From assembly GCF_000970025.1 (NCBI RefSeq), contig NZ_CP009528.1, positions 1,537,168 through 1,601,167 of the forward strand: a DNA stretch of 64,000 nucleotides. Reading direction: 5' to 3'. Below are positions 17,332-26,624 of this stretch, in pieces. Position 1 is the stretch's first letter; each line of letters opens with the position of its first letter. Below the pieces are notes generated by a model that was given only the letters and a program-made list of their open reading frames with translations, had not been told where the DNA came from and did not search any database. The translations under genes and the position numbers were made by a program. The stretch is from Methanosarcina barkeri MS (lineage in GTDB: Archaea; Halobacteriota; Methanosarcinia; Methanosarcinales; Methanosarcinaceae).

Positions 17332-18117
17332 ATGAACAACCCATTAAAAACAATAAGAGAAACAAAACCACTCATACATCATATAACGAACTGGGTAACT
17401 ATATACGACTGTGCAAACATGACAAGAGCTTTTGGTGCGCTGCCTGTAATGGCACATGCCCCTGAAGAATGTGCTGAAATGACAGGGATTTCATCGGCTC
17501 TTGTGCTTAACATCGGAACTCTTACTTCCAAAATAATCGACTCCATGCTTCTCTCTGCTGCCGCTGCAAACGATAAGAAAATTCCGGTCGTGCTTGATGC
17601 CGTCGGGGTTGGAGCTACAAAATTTAGGGACGAAATGGCTGCAAAAATCCTTGGCTCTGTCCGTATCGATATTATAAAAGGCAATTACTCGGAAATTGCA
17701 AAACTGGCAGGTGAAAGCGCTGAAACTAAAGGGGTTGAGGCAACTTCAATTAAGGCGGACCCTGTAAAGATTGCGAAGCAATTTGCAAAATTAAGCTCTT
17801 CCGTTGTTGTGATGACAGGAAAAGAAGACATTATAAGTAACGGAGATAAGGTTTTTATCGTTAAGAACGGACATGAACTTATGGGGTCAATTGTCGGAAC
17901 AGGATGCATGGCTGCATCTGTAATAGGTTTGTTTGCTGCAGTTAACCCGGATTACTGTGAAGCGTCCAGAGAAGCATTGTGTTATTTTGGAGTCGCAGGG
18001 GAACTTGCAGCCAGTAAGTCAAACGGGCCAGGAAGTTTCAAGGTTAACCTGTATGATGAAGTGTTCAACCTGTCGGATGAGAAAGTAAAAAGTATGATGA
18101 ATTTTGAAGAACATTAA
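17332..18117 (+). CDS. thiM: Hydroxyethylthiazole kinase
   Basis: 261 residues from the ATG at 17332, preceded by TGAGG at the right distance; an in-frame TTG at 17320 is less likely. The enzyme phosphorylates 4-methyl-5-hydroxyethylthiazole, salvaging the thiazole half of thiamine. Family signatures are visible: [18 protein letters not shown] at the N-terminus, [30 protein letters not shown] and the anion-hole/catalytic motif [12 protein letters not shown] with the conserved Cys. It lies 214 bases upstream of thiE on the same strand, so the pair makes thiamine phosphate from salvaged thiazole and pyrimidine. The first copy of a 26-base repeat array overlaps its stop codon. Confidence 0.95.
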   Translation: MNNPLKTIRETKPLIHHITNWVTIYDCANMTRAFGALPVMAHAPEECAEMTGISSALVLNIGTLTSKIIDSMLLSAAAANDKKIPVVLDAVGVGATKFRDEMAAKILGSVRIDIIKGNYSEIAKLAGESAETKGVEATSIKADPVKIAKQFAKLSSSVVVMTGKEDIISNGDKVFIVKNGHELMGSIVGTGCMAASVIGLFAAVNPDYCEASREALCYFGVAGELAASKSNGPGSFKVNLYDEVFNLSDEKVKSMMNFEEH

Positions 18118-18285
18118 GTTCTGAATAAAAATGGAAAACATTAAGTTCTGAAGAAAAACGGAAAACAATAAGTTCCGAGGATAAAGAGAAAAAAGTAAAT
18201 TCAGAAGAAAAAGAGAATAATCGTAAGTTCGGAAGAAAAAGGTAAATTAAGTAAAAAGAACCATAAGTTCAGAAAAATGAGATTA
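18105..18285. repeat. Degenerate roughly 26-base tandem repeats between thiM and thiE
   Basis: Copies of cattaagttctgaagaaaaa spaced 26-27 bases begin at the thiM stop codon and grow less alike toward thiE (aagttctga, aagttctga, aagttccga, aaattcaga, aagttcgga, aagttcaga). It makes a purine-rich spacer transcript. Confidence 0.75.
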
Positions 18286-18331
18286 TAAAGAGCGTTTTTA
18301 AAAAACGTGCGTATCGGATGGATTAATTATC

Positions 18332-18994
18332 ATGAACCAGAAAGGCTTCAGCTGGAAAAGTTCCCTTTTAAAAGAAATCGATTTCTACCTCGTGACAGAT
18401 TCCGGACTTTCAAAGAAAGGGACTTTATCCAATGTCAAGGACGCAGTCAATTCAGGCTGCAGGATTGTTCAGTACCGGGAAAAGGATAAAAGCACGAAAG
18501 AAATGGTCGAAGAGGCTTCAGAAATTAAGAGAATCTGCAGCGGCAGGGCAATCTTTCTGGTAAACGACAGGATCGATGTTGCTTTAGCAGTTGACGCGGA
18601 TGGAGTCCATATCGGCCAGGACGATATGCCTGTTGAAACGGCAAGAAAGCTCCTTGGTGAGGATAAGATAATCGGCCTTAGCGTAAATGACAGGGAAGAA
18701 GCAATCCTGGCGGAAAAATTAGGGGCTGACTATGTGGGTCTTGGCCCAATATTCGATACTGCTACAAAAAAAGATGCAGGAGAAGGAATTGGTTCACTTA
18801 AAATTCGAGAAGTTAAAGATGCAATAAAACTTCCTGTAGTTGCTATTGGTGGAATAAACAAGGATAACTGCGAGAGTGTTATTCAAAACGGAGCTGACAG
18901 CCTGGTCTCAATTTCTGCAGTTGTGTGCAGTGATGATGTAAAAAGAGAAACTAAATACTTTATTGATATGATTCGGAGAAACAAAAAAGCATAA
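18332..18994 (+). CDS. thiE: Thiamine-phosphate synthase
   Basis: 220 residues, TIM barrel, the usual length. It joins hydroxymethylpyrimidine diphosphate to thiazole phosphate. Visible family motifs: [22 protein letters not shown] (pyrimidine/diphosphate contacts), [20 protein letters not shown] followed by [27 protein letters not shown] and [11 protein letters not shown]. Follows thiM on the same strand and completes salvage of both thiamine halves. The ATG at 18332 is the first plausible start in frame with the barrel; there is no strong ribosome binding site. Confidence 0.95.
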   Translation: MNQKGFSWKSSLLKEIDFYLVTDSGLSKKGTLSNVKDAVNSGCRIVQYREKDKSTKEMVEEASEIKRICSGRAIFLVNDRIDVALAVDADGVHIGQDDMPVETARKLLGEDKIIGLSVNDREEAILAEKLGADYVGLGPIFDTATKKDAGEGIGSLKIREVKDAIKLPVVAIGGINKDNCESVIQNGADSLVSISAVVCSDDVKRETKYFIDMIRRNKKA

Positions 18995-19237
18995 GAAGGA
19001 GTAAAAGGACTTATTCTCTACTTTTCTCCACCTTATGCCTGCATTTTTTGAAGAAACTCCCATTTTAGAGCCTTTCAGAAGTCAGTAATGCATGTTAAAA
19101 GTTACAATAAATCTACAATATCAGAGTAGTAGGTCTACAATATCAGAGTGGTCTACAATAATAAGAGTATCCGTACCGGTTTTTCTATTGTATATTGTAA
19201 AATTTATCCAGTAAGCAACCACTTTTCGAATAGGTTC

Positions 19238-19755
19238 TTAGCTTGTTACGTTCATTTCGCCCAGGTAAGGCCCATGCCAGGTGTGCACTCAAATATGGCC
19301 ACTAAAAGCATTAACGCTCAGCATGCCCTTGGTATCATTTCGCCCGAAATCGAAAGTATAATAGCCGGGCATTGCGTGTGATTCCTGTATTTGCGCTTCA
19401 GGTAGGTAGCCAGTCAGGAAATTCTCTGCCAGTTTCTGTGCTCCGGCCAGGTCATAACCAGTGTCTCCTGTCGGAGTTCTTCCCACACCAAAGCGTGTGT
19501 TCCACATCATATTTGGCCCCGGCTCAGGATAGGTAGCTCCGGAATAGCGATCCACCAGTATTTCTGCTATGCTCTGTCCACTGGATAACCCATCATTCCA
19601 GGTCCTATCCCCTGTCCAGGTCCATAGCTGCGATTGTATCCTTGATTGCCCATCGTTCCAGGCCCCATCTATCCTTCAATGGGCTGTACCAATGCAATTA
19701 TTATTCCTATACATACCAGCAACATCACGGACTTTATTGCTCCATATTTGGTCAC
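19238..19755 (-). pseudogene. Decayed exported Gly/Met-rich protein
   Basis: From a GTG at 19755 the translation begins with a signal-like segment (KSVMLLVCIGIIIALVQP), stops at a TAG (19669-19671), then reads MGPGTMGNQGYNRSYGPG and GPGMMGY. One base out of frame it continues SIAEILVDRYSGATYPEPGP to a second half of about 90 residues (GRTPTGDTGYDLAGAQKLAE, then AMPGYYTFDFGRNDTKG). A TGA at 19289 stands where Trp is expected, followed in frame by VHTWHGPYLGEMNVTS and a true stop. Two nonsense codons and one frameshift make a translated product unlikely. Relatives appear to be small secreted proteins of unknown role. Confidence 0.7.
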
Positions 19756-20130
19756 TTTATCCCCACTATATACTTAATTTGGCAAGCTAAAACTTGCTAC
19801 GAAACATATTATACAAAATATTTTATAAAAATTTATTATACTAACAATTCTTCTGAATTCTTTTCGCGTAAATAAATGAACAATTTTACAACCTGAACTT
19901 GGTAATATTAATTACTACAGTTTACTTAAAAAAGTGCATCTCATCGAAATAAGATCGTTTGGAAAATAAGTAACGCAAAAAGTCAATAGATGCAGGATAA
20001 AAATTTGAATTCTCTAATAAAACAGAAGAATGAGGCCTATTTATTCACTTTACACTGTATACTTCCGTCAAACCAGAATCACAAAACCAGTTGTAATTTC
20101 AAAAGGATTTTGTAGAAAAACTATCTAAAT

Positions 20131-20195
20131 CAGCTTTAAGGTTCAGCTTTAAGGTTCAGCTTTAAGGTTTAGCTTTAAGGTTCAGCTTTAAGGTA
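20131..20195. repeat. Five tandem 13-base repeats
   Basis: Unit cagctttaaggtt occurs five times (20131-20195), the fourth copy beginning with t and the last ending with a. It abuts the left end of the MITE-like element. Confidence 0.9.
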
Positions 20196-20326
20196 GAGCT
20201 GATCCCAAAACTCAAAATTGCTTCTCTGAATCCTGTATTCCGAACAATCAATCAAGTTTCTGATCATGAAAACAATCCTGAAAATTCTTGATGATTAAGA
20301 ACGAAATGACTTTTGGGATAGGCTCT
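20195..20326 (+). repeat. MITE-like element, complete copy
   Basis: 132 bases bounded by AGAGCTGATCCCAAAACTCA and TGACTTTTGGGATAGGCTCT; the second is the inverse of the first at 17 of 20 positions. The interior contains aatcaatcaagtttctgatc and atgaaaacaatcctgaaaat, shared with the copy at 59778. It carries no coding capacity, which fits a non-autonomous element mobilised by a transposase elsewhere, or a dispersed RNA hairpin. Confidence 0.75.
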
Positions 20327-20443
20327 TAGTGAGTAAGAGCTGCTCCTAAAGAGTACAGCTACCCTGAATGTTATTCATGAACATACGAACAACACAATAA
20401 CGGCTAATAGACCTTTTTTATTGAAAACAAATTTTTAGAAGAA

Positions 20444-20998
20444 ATGAATTTGTCATCAACAGACATAAAACCTGAGGAATTTGACTTTCTTGTGAAAAAA
20501 GCTCTGGAACTGGAAGCAATTGACGCAAAGATAATTCCCACTTACAATGTCTTTGTAGAGAAAAGAGTGGTTTTAAAATGTAGGGGCTGTATAGGATACG
20601 GAAAAAAGTTGACATGCCCGCCGCATGTTCCGACTGTTGACGAGGTTAGGGAAATCCTTAAAGAATACAGCTACGCAATGCTTGTCAAATTCAGGTCGCC
20701 TGCAATCGCAGATGAAGAAATTGCCAAAGCACCATACAAAACCTGGCTTGACCCAGCAGAACCCGAGGAAACAAGGAAAAAAGCCGCAAAGTTCTGGAAA
20801 GAATATTTTGACTACAGCAAGAAAACGGCTTCCACAATGCTGGAGCTCGAAAAGGTAGCTTTTAATGAAGGCTTCAAATTCGCAGTCGCATTTGTGAACG
20901 GGTCGTGCAGGCTATGTGAGAAATGTAATGTGGAAAAGGGAATCTGTATCCATTCAAAATGGCAAGAATTCCGGAACACGCTGTCGGGATCAATATGA
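20444..20998 (+). CDS. DUF2284 predicted metal-binding protein
   Basis: 184 residues. Two Cys clusters: CRGCIGYGKKLTCPPHVPT near residue 46 and CRLCEKCNVEKGICIH near residue 160, the signature of DUF2284. The first phrase, with CPPH, resembles Cys clusters of corrinoid or metal-handling proteins, and the spacing would suit an Fe-S cluster or zinc. Abundant in methanogens, function unknown. The ATG at 20444 follows agaaga. No neighbour suggests a pathway. Confidence 0.85.
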   Translation: MNLSSTDIKPEEFDFLVKKALELEAIDAKIIPTYNVFVEKRVVLKCRGCIGYGKKLTCPPHVPTVDEVREILKEYSYAMLVKFRSPAIADEEIAKAPYKTWLDPAEPEETRKKAAKFWKEYFDYSKKTASTMLELEKVAFNEGFKFAVAFVNGSCRLCEKCNVEKGICIHSKWQEFRNTLSGSI

Positions 20999-21816
20999 AG
21001 AAAACGGCTGCGGAATCAGGTATGCCCCTGGAATTCCCTATAAAAGGGCAGCCTGAACCAATGTCTATTCTATTGATTGACTGACGGTATCAATTATAAT
21101 TGAACGCTATTTTGAAAATTGTAACGTATTTAATTGGGTATTAACGAATTAAAGTCATAGATGATTGCAAATTTTACTAATAAGGATCTAAAAGCCTCTT
21201 CTGAAGCTATATCTCGAAATATTAATTTATTCTATTAAGTGGAGATTTTAAATGAACATTATTATTCGATATACTAATATTTTTTCTTTAAAGTTTACAG
21301 GCTTCATCATAAGATTTATTGTGATTCTCATTCTTAGCACAGTTTGAACAACAGTTTTCATATGACTGCTTACGGCAGACTCTTCCAATTTTACTTCTTT
21401 CTTTTTTCACCTATTTCCTTTCTCTCGCGGTTAGTTCTTTCCTTTTTCCACTAGCTCACCTACTTTCATGATTATTTGTGATTTTCTTTTGAAGATTTAG
21501 TACCAAAATCTAGTGATGAATGTAAAGTTCAAAATCACTATATTTTGTAATTGGTCACAATCCTTGTGATACAATTTAAGAATTGAAGTCTTAAGATGTC
21601 GAATATCGATTTTGATGAATACCGAATTCTTCTTATTAATTCAGATTTTCAATCAAGAAATACAAAGATCACTGGATTTTGGAACAAAGTCTTTTGAAGA
21701 TTCAATTATATATCTCGCAGTCTCTGTATAACTTTGTTTATATTATTAATTCTTAAACAGCCTTAACTAACTATTAAAGTGGCCAGGTAACGAAGACTTT
21801 ACAAAACCTGGTTAAA
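20999..21816. other. Spacer, nothing seen
   Basis: About 820 AT-rich bases between a plus-strand gene end and a minus-strand gene end. I see no gene, array or strong hairpin. Confidence 0.5.
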
Positions 21817-22713
21817 TTAAGGACTTCGTGCAACTTCTGTACAGCTAGGAGTTTCATTTACATTATCAGAAGTTTCATTTTCAAAATAATCTGAATAATA
21901 TTGACTACTGTATGAAGAAGTAGAATCATTCCCACCTATATTCTGTCCAAGAATGGCCTTGACTCTTACGTATCCCGTCTCATTAACTTTTGCAAATAAT
22001 ATGTTATCATACCAGCCAAAGTATTCACCAGACCACTCCGTTGGGTCATTGTTTGCATCCAACTGAACTTCAAAAGATACCGTACCTCCTCCTTTTAGGT
22101 TATCACTTATATATACGTAAGTATCATATGTTGGACTTGAGACGTACCTAGTGTATTTTCCATAAGGAACTGAAGAAGTATTAGAAGCATTTTCAACAGG
22201 GAACAATATCGGGCTTCCATTATTTATGGGATCAAAAATATCAAAATAATCTGCAATTAAACTCACACCACAATCAATATCTTCAAGCTTGGTCTCATTT
22301 GTTCTGAATCCAAGCATATAGCCTTTATTAGTTTCTGCAATGAAAGATATCCAGTCACTGCATAATTCTTTGTTATCAAAAATTTCGGTTGCATTTTCAA
22401 AATAAGGTCCTTTGTCCTCTTCTTCAGACCAATCAAAGACTTTATGTGTCCGTTTCTGGCTAAAATAAATACCTTTCTGAACAGGGGGAGTAAAAAATTT
22501 ACCCTCCTTTGATGCTGGAATAGGGACCATTATCGCCGTCGTTCCATTCACTTCCCTGCCTGAAAGGCCTGTCACTTTGACATCATAATCACAGAGATAT
22601 CTTTGACCGTAATCTCTCCAATCCACAGAATCCCTATAAATACCATGGACAAATATGCCCATAATCAGAAAAATAAAAAAGACAAAAATCAGCAGAATGT
22701 TTCTTTTTCTCAT
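21817..22713 (-). CDS. Membrane-anchored extracellular protein, unrecognised
   Basis: 298 residues. One N-terminal hydrophobic segment (about 6-24, LLIFVFFIFLIMGIFVHGIY) follows MRKRN, giving an anchored or signal-peptide-bearing protein facing outward. The rest is rich in Asp/Asn/Tyr and sequons; FEVQLDANNDPTEWSGEYFG and YDTYVYISDNLKGGGTVSFE look like a beta-sandwich. The tail is Ser/Asn-rich low complexity. No family is recognised. The upstream 785 bases carry only the inverted repeat at 22960-23025. Confidence 0.7.
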   Translation of the reverse strand: MRKRNILLIFVFFIFLIMGIFVHGIYRDSVDWRDYGQRYLCDYDVKVTGLSGREVNGTTAIMVPIPASKEGKFFTPPVQKGIYFSQKRTHKVFDWSEEEDKGPYFENATEIFDNKELCSDWISFIAETNKGYMLGFRTNETKLEDIDCGVSLIADYFDIFDPINNGSPILFPVENASNTSSVPYGKYTRYVSSPTYDTYVYISDNLKGGGTVSFEVQLDANNDPTEWSGEYFGWYDNILFAKVNETGYVRVKAILGQNIGGNDSTSSYSSQYYSDYFENETSDNVNETPSCTEVARSP

Positions 22714-23498
22714 ATTATCTCGCCTGATATCTGTATAATAAAATTAATTTTATTATACATTATAACTTTCTGGACAACTTCCATTATAACTATTATATAT
22801 TTGAGTCAGAACCGGATGTAATTGGATAAAAGGTGCTTCACGTAGTTTATAAATGATTTGTCTGCGTCGCTAAACCTACTACGTTGGATATCTCTCGTCT
22901 ACTTATTTATATTCAATTCACCAATGTAACGGTTTAATATCAATGATGGTTAAAAATAGAAATATTGGAAACTGATTCTTCAGCCCACAGATCAGATGTA
23001 ATCCTTGGTTCAGTTTCCAATATTTGCTTTTAACTCTTTATGTATTTTGCCAGACCTGCATTATACCTTGCTGTTTCACGCAAAACTTTAGCCGTTATGT
23101 AACTGTGTAGTAGTCGTGTTGAAATTGTCTGGATGACTGTTAATTTCTCCCCACAAAGAATGATAGTAATCAAAGCTAAATTCCGCCAGGTTTTTTGTTG
23201 CTTGAGATGGGCTGCTTATAGATTTAATACAAGTTGGCTACATGCGTCTTCGGTTAAGTGAGGAATCATGACAAATTGCGTTAATTTCCTCAACATCTCT
23301 CAAATATTTCAATAAATTAAAAGCTGGAAAAGGGTATCGATTTCATGTAAATAGGCCAAAATTTAAGGCCGGTTTCTAATGCAAAATCGATAGCTTTCAT
23401 GCAAGAAAATTCCTTAACCGATGACCAATGAAGTTGGCTATAAAATATATGAGTATAAAAAAGTAGTATAAAATACTGAAAAATGAAAATATCGAGTT
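22714..23498. other. Spacer with long inverted repeat
   Basis: Apart from the hairpin at 22960-23025 nothing is recognised in these 785 bases. Confidence 0.5.
22960..23025. other. 16-base perfect inverted repeat, possible structured RNA or terminator
   Basis: AAATATTGGAAACTGA (22960-22975) and TCAGTTTCCAATATTT (23010-23025) are perfectly complementary, with a 34-base loop. TTAAAA and TTTTAA flank the stem and could lengthen it. It sits mid-spacer, far from both neighbouring genes (more than 240 bases). Confidence 0.75.
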
Positions 23499-24857
23499 TC
23501 AGCGTTCTTCATCTCTCAGGATAACAACGTTCCCACGTCCCCGCTTGAACTTCTCAATCAGTTCTCTTCTTTCCAGGTCCGCAAGCATGAGGCTAACCTT
23601 TCCTTCGGAGTATTTCAGCTTACTACGCAAGTCTTTCTGTGTAATCCTGCCTCCCTGACCTCGAATTATATCCATGACTTCCTGGAGATCCGCGGGGAGC
23701 GGGAGCTTCTTCTTGGAAGCAGTAGTTTCAGTTTCAGGACTCTCTGTGGGCTTATCATCCGCTTCGTCAGATAAAATTCCCTGTTTTTCCTTTTGAAGCT
23801 CAGATTCAACCAGTTCTTTTTCATTCTCCTTAGAGTCCACTTTAATATCTGCAGATTCCTTCTGCATTTTCTCTTCCGGAATCAATTCTTTGTGCTCCTG
23901 TAGAGATTCCGGTACCGGCTCTCTCATAGGCTCTTTTACAGGATCTGCTATTGATTCTGTTGAAGATGTAGTTTCGAGGGGCTTTACTTGAGAATCCTGC
24001 ATTTGAGATTCCTGTACTTGAAAATCCTGTACCTGAGAATCCCATTTTAGCTCGGGCTCTAAGCTTTCGTGAGGAACTTCGGCCCTTTTGTCATGGACTT
24101 CTACCGAGAGTTCTGGCACCTTAGGTTTGAAAAAATCTCCTGTAGAATGACTTTTTTCGACTGCTCCTGTACCTGAGATTTGATGTCCCCTAAATGGCTG
24201 ATTTTTCTCTATTTTCTTATCCTTTCTGGAGACTCGGTAGCCCGCTGCAATCAGGATAAGAAATAAAAGGGATGCTATTGGCAGGTAATTCACATTTATA
24301 TAGCCAGTTATGTTTTGGTCAGCCAGATTCATGCTGCTCGAATTGCCTTTGCTTGTCGTTCGACCTGTGGATGTGTCTGTTAGCGAATTTGTTGTATTTG
24401 AAGAGGAACTTTCTGCAGTCCCATTATGGTTTTCGGAAAGTGTGTTTACTTCGGAGTCACCCATAAGTTCCTCGGAATAAACAGGAAGGAGCAGGAGATC
24501 ACGTACATATTTTCCTTGATCCTTAATTTGAATAGTCTCGCTAGCTGTATATGTAACGCTACTGTTCTGATAGTAACTGGCTGTAATGTTGTAATCTCCG
24601 GGCACCAGATCAAAAGAATACAGGCCGTATTTTGCTACCATTGACTGTGAGGGAGTCGAATTTACCTCAACCACAGCATTTTCCAGAGGCTTGAAGGTAT
24701 CCCAGCCATATACCGCCCCGTGGACTGTAGCCGTATTGTTTGCTGCTAAGGCAGGCCCTGCTAAAGCAAGTACGGCAGCGATACAAATAATATAGAGCCT
24801 TATATTCATTTTCGATAGACCCAGAGTTGTATATTGATTTTCGACTTTTCCAGGCAT
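23499..24857 (-). CDS. Membrane-anchored winged-helix regulator with extracytoplasmic beta domain
   Basis: 452 residues from the ATG at 24857, which has AGGAG ten bases upstream; an internal Met17 (24809) begins a more compact signal peptide and is a fair alternative. Order: signal peptide to about residue 38 (ending ALA-ANN); an Ig-like/carboxypeptidase-regulatory beta domain (about 42-120, VHGAVYGWDTFKPLENAVVE, YSFDLVPGDYNITASY); a Ser/Thr-rich stretch; a transmembrane helix (about 193-210, IASLLFLILIAAGYRVSRK); a long charged linker with repeated Q-dipeptide phrases (VQDFQVQESQMQDSQV); and a C-terminal winged helix (about 390-448, GGRITQKDLRSKLKYSEGKV). Topology puts the DNA-binding domain inside, so it may relay an envelope signal directly to DNA. 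Probably co-transcribed with the lipoprotein gene upstream (85-base gap). Confidence 0.75.
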   Translation of the reverse strand: MPGKVENQYTTLGLSKMNIRLYIICIAAVLALAGPALAANNTATVHGAVYGWDTFKPLENAVVEVNSTPSQSMVAKYGLYSFDLVPGDYNITASYYQNSSVTYTASETIQIKDQGKYVRDLLLLPVYSEELMGDSEVNTLSENHNGTAESSSSNTTNSLTDTSTGRTTSKGNSSSMNLADQNITGYINVNYLPIASLLFLILIAAGYRVSRKDKKIEKNQPFRGHQISGTGAVEKSHSTGDFFKPKVPELSVEVHDKRAEVPHESLEPELKWDSQVQDFQVQESQMQDSQVKPLETTSSTESIADPVKEPMREPVPESLQEHKELIPEEKMQKESADIKVDSKENEKELVESELQKEKQGILSDEADDKPTESPETETTASKKKLPLPADLQEVMDIIRGQGGRITQKDLRSKLKYSEGKVSLMLADLERRELIEKFKRGRGNVVILRDEER

Positions 24858-24942
24858 TTTTAATATTCTCCTGGAACGCTTACTGCTTCTTCACGAAATC
24901 TCTCCTGCATCCTGTTTCCGGAGAAGCTTTGTTAACGTGGTA

Positions 24943-26091
24943 TTATTTCATGCCCTTCCTTTGCCCGACTATATCATTATCGTTATTATCAGGCACTTGC
25001 CCGACTATATCTTTATCGTTATTATCAGGCGTTTGCTCGACTATATCATTGTCATTATTATCAGGCCCATTTCCGGTATTATTATGCTTTCCGTCAGGCC
25101 CGTACTCTTGTGGATTCATTCCCTCTTCAAAGAAAGGTTTCGCCCATTCATCTTCTTTTATTGTCTTACCTGCCTCTACAATACTGTAGGTGCCGTCTCC
25201 CTGGAAAGCTACATAACCCTCGCCATCTGCAGTGAGGGTAACGTTTTCAGTGTTTAACATTACTGTCTTACGGGAACCGGAGATTTTCACATCAGCAGAA
25301 TTTATATGGTAAAGGCGTACCGTATCATGCATGTCGGTATTCTCTTCAAATGTATAATTCCCGTTTATATCAATTTCGGAATTCCTGGAGAGGCCCATTA
25401 TTATCATGTCTCCGTTTTCCAGGTGCATATTCAGAGTGAAACTGCCCATAAGAATAGCTTTTCCTTCTCCTGCTGAAGTAAGCCGGGATGTATTGTTGAG
25501 TTCTTCACTTCCCATTAGAGAATTAAGTTCTTCGAAAATATCTCTCAGGACATTATTAGCTTGCATCATACTCTTCTGAGACTGAATCAAATAATCTACT
25601 TCCATATTTTCGGATGAACTGTTGTTATATTGACTCAAATTTGTAATTGAGCTATTATTTTCTTCGCTTAAGGTTGCATTCGCAAGGGCTCGGTACTGCT
25701 TTGCTTCTTTTATAAGACGGTTATACTCTTCAAGCAGGGTTTCAAGTCTGCTAACATCTTTCCCTTCTGCTTTGTAGCGCTCAATACCGGCTTTAAGCTT
25801 TAATGAAATCGTTTCTGCTTTTTCGATGTTTCTGTCAAGAAGGGATGTTGCATCTCTCAGAGTAGGCATGGACTCAGGGCCTGAATTAAACTTATCTTGC
25901 GGAAACTCATGGGGGTGTTGGCCTGGTATTTCACCCACATGGTCCAGGAGCCCTACATAGGGGAAAAAAATAGTCCTAGCTAGGTCTTCTGTAGCTTTAC
26001 AATTAAAGCCCTGAGCCTCCTCATCAACACAGCCTGAGATCACGATAATAGTTGCGAGTATAAGGAGTAAGGACAGAAATTTTATTTTCAT
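24943..26091 (-). CDS. Putative lipoprotein with helical domain and C-terminal 12-residue repeats
   Basis: 382 residues. Signal peptide with lipobox VISGC (Cys21). Residues about 70-200 are helical, with RDATSLLDRNIEKAETISLK and ERYKAEGKDVSRLETLLEEY, similar to the DUF5667-type helical region of exported proteins; a beta-rich part follows (about 205-320, AILMGSFTLNMHLENGDMII). The C-terminus has three 12-residue repeats PDNNDNDIVGQx. The protein is therefore anchored outside. It lies between a small winged-helix gene and a membrane-bound winged-helix gene on the same strand, so the three may form a sensing and control unit; that is inference. Confidence 0.75.
   Translation of the reverse strand: MKIKFLSLLLILATIIVISGCVDEEAQGFNCKATEDLARTIFFPYVGLLDHVGEIPGQHPHEFPQDKFNSGPESMPTLRDATSLLDRNIEKAETISLKLKAGIERYKAEGKDVSRLETLLEEYNRLIKEAKQYRALANATLSEENNSSITNLSQYNNSSSENMEVDYLIQSQKSMMQANNVLRDIFEELNSLMGSEELNNTSRLTSAGEGKAILMGSFTLNMHLENGDMIIMGLSRNSEIDINGNYTFEENTDMHDTVRLYHINSADVKISGSRKTVMLNTENVTLTADGEGYVAFQGDGTYSIVEAGKTIKEDEWAKPFFEEGMNPQEYGPDGKHNNTGNGPDNNDNDIVEQTPDNNDKDIVGQVPDNNDNDIVGQRKGMK
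24961..25068. repeat. Three 36-base in-frame coding repeats
   Basis: Within the lipoprotein gene, encoding PDNNDNDIVEQT, PDNNDKDIVGQV and PDNNDNDIVGQR. The phase of three allows copy number to vary without a frameshift. Confidence 0.85.
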
Positions 26092-26291
26092 ACTGGGCCA
26101 CGTCCTATGGAATAGAACTCATTGCTGGACTGTATCTTTTCATCGAGTTCGTATATTAATATTTGGTTATTTTTAAAAGTCTTTCTCAGAAACAATAGAA
26201 TCGTTCCAAAACTCTGAAGCCTATAATTAACTTCAGGGCAATTTTAGGATTTCCGTTTTCTCCAAATTTTCCTGGCTGTCTCGCCAGGATT

Positions 26292-26624
26292 TCACAACAA
26301 AATAGGAGTTTCCAGGTTCTCTTTTGCGGGCAGAAAAACAATTACTTTTTTCGAGGCCTCATAAATTTTTATTTCCCTTCCTTTCTGACTCCATTTTACG
26401 TGCCTTACTCTAATCATTCCGGCTTCCAGAAGAGAGTCCAGATTATATTTGAGAGTATTCAGACGCACTCCAAGCTCATCGGCAAGGTTTCCTGCCGACA
26501 TTGACTTCTTATTAAGCAGTTTAAGAATTCTGATTGAAGTTTCGCTTGAAAGAAGCCTGGCAATTTTTCTGGAATCTTCGGAAAGCTGCAAAATCAGCAA
26601 TTTTTCCTCCGGGTTATCAGGCAT
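26292..26624 (-). CDS. Small winged-helix DNA-binding protein
   Basis: 110 residues. The stretch IARLLSSETSIRILKLLNKK, then SAGNLADELGVRLNTLKYNL and EAGMIRVRHVKWSQKGRE, is a typical ArsR-like winged helix-turn-helix with recognition helix VRLNTLKYNLDSL and a wing. No metal-binding Cys is present. The C-terminal tail (VIVFLPAKENLETPILL) is short and hydrophobic. It is the first gene of the minus-strand trio with the lipoprotein (200 bases downstream) and the membrane winged-helix protein, so it may control them. Confidence 0.8.
   Translation of the reverse strand: MPDNPEEKLLILQLSEDSRKIARLLSSETSIRILKLLNKKSMSAGNLADELGVRLNTLKYNLDSLLEAGMIRVRHVKWSQKGREIKIYEASKKVIVFLPAKENLETPILL

Larger units (their letters stand above)
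19756..20443. other. Spacer with tandem repeat and MITE-like element
   Basis: Gene-free; the right half holds the 13-base array and a complete copy of the MITE-like element described below. The remainder is AT-rich with no recognisable feature. Confidence 0.55.

Noticed and set aside
19669-19671. Pyrrolysine read-through of TAG
   Set aside because: A nearby frameshift and a TGA in place of Trp show the gene is decayed regardless of TAG reading.
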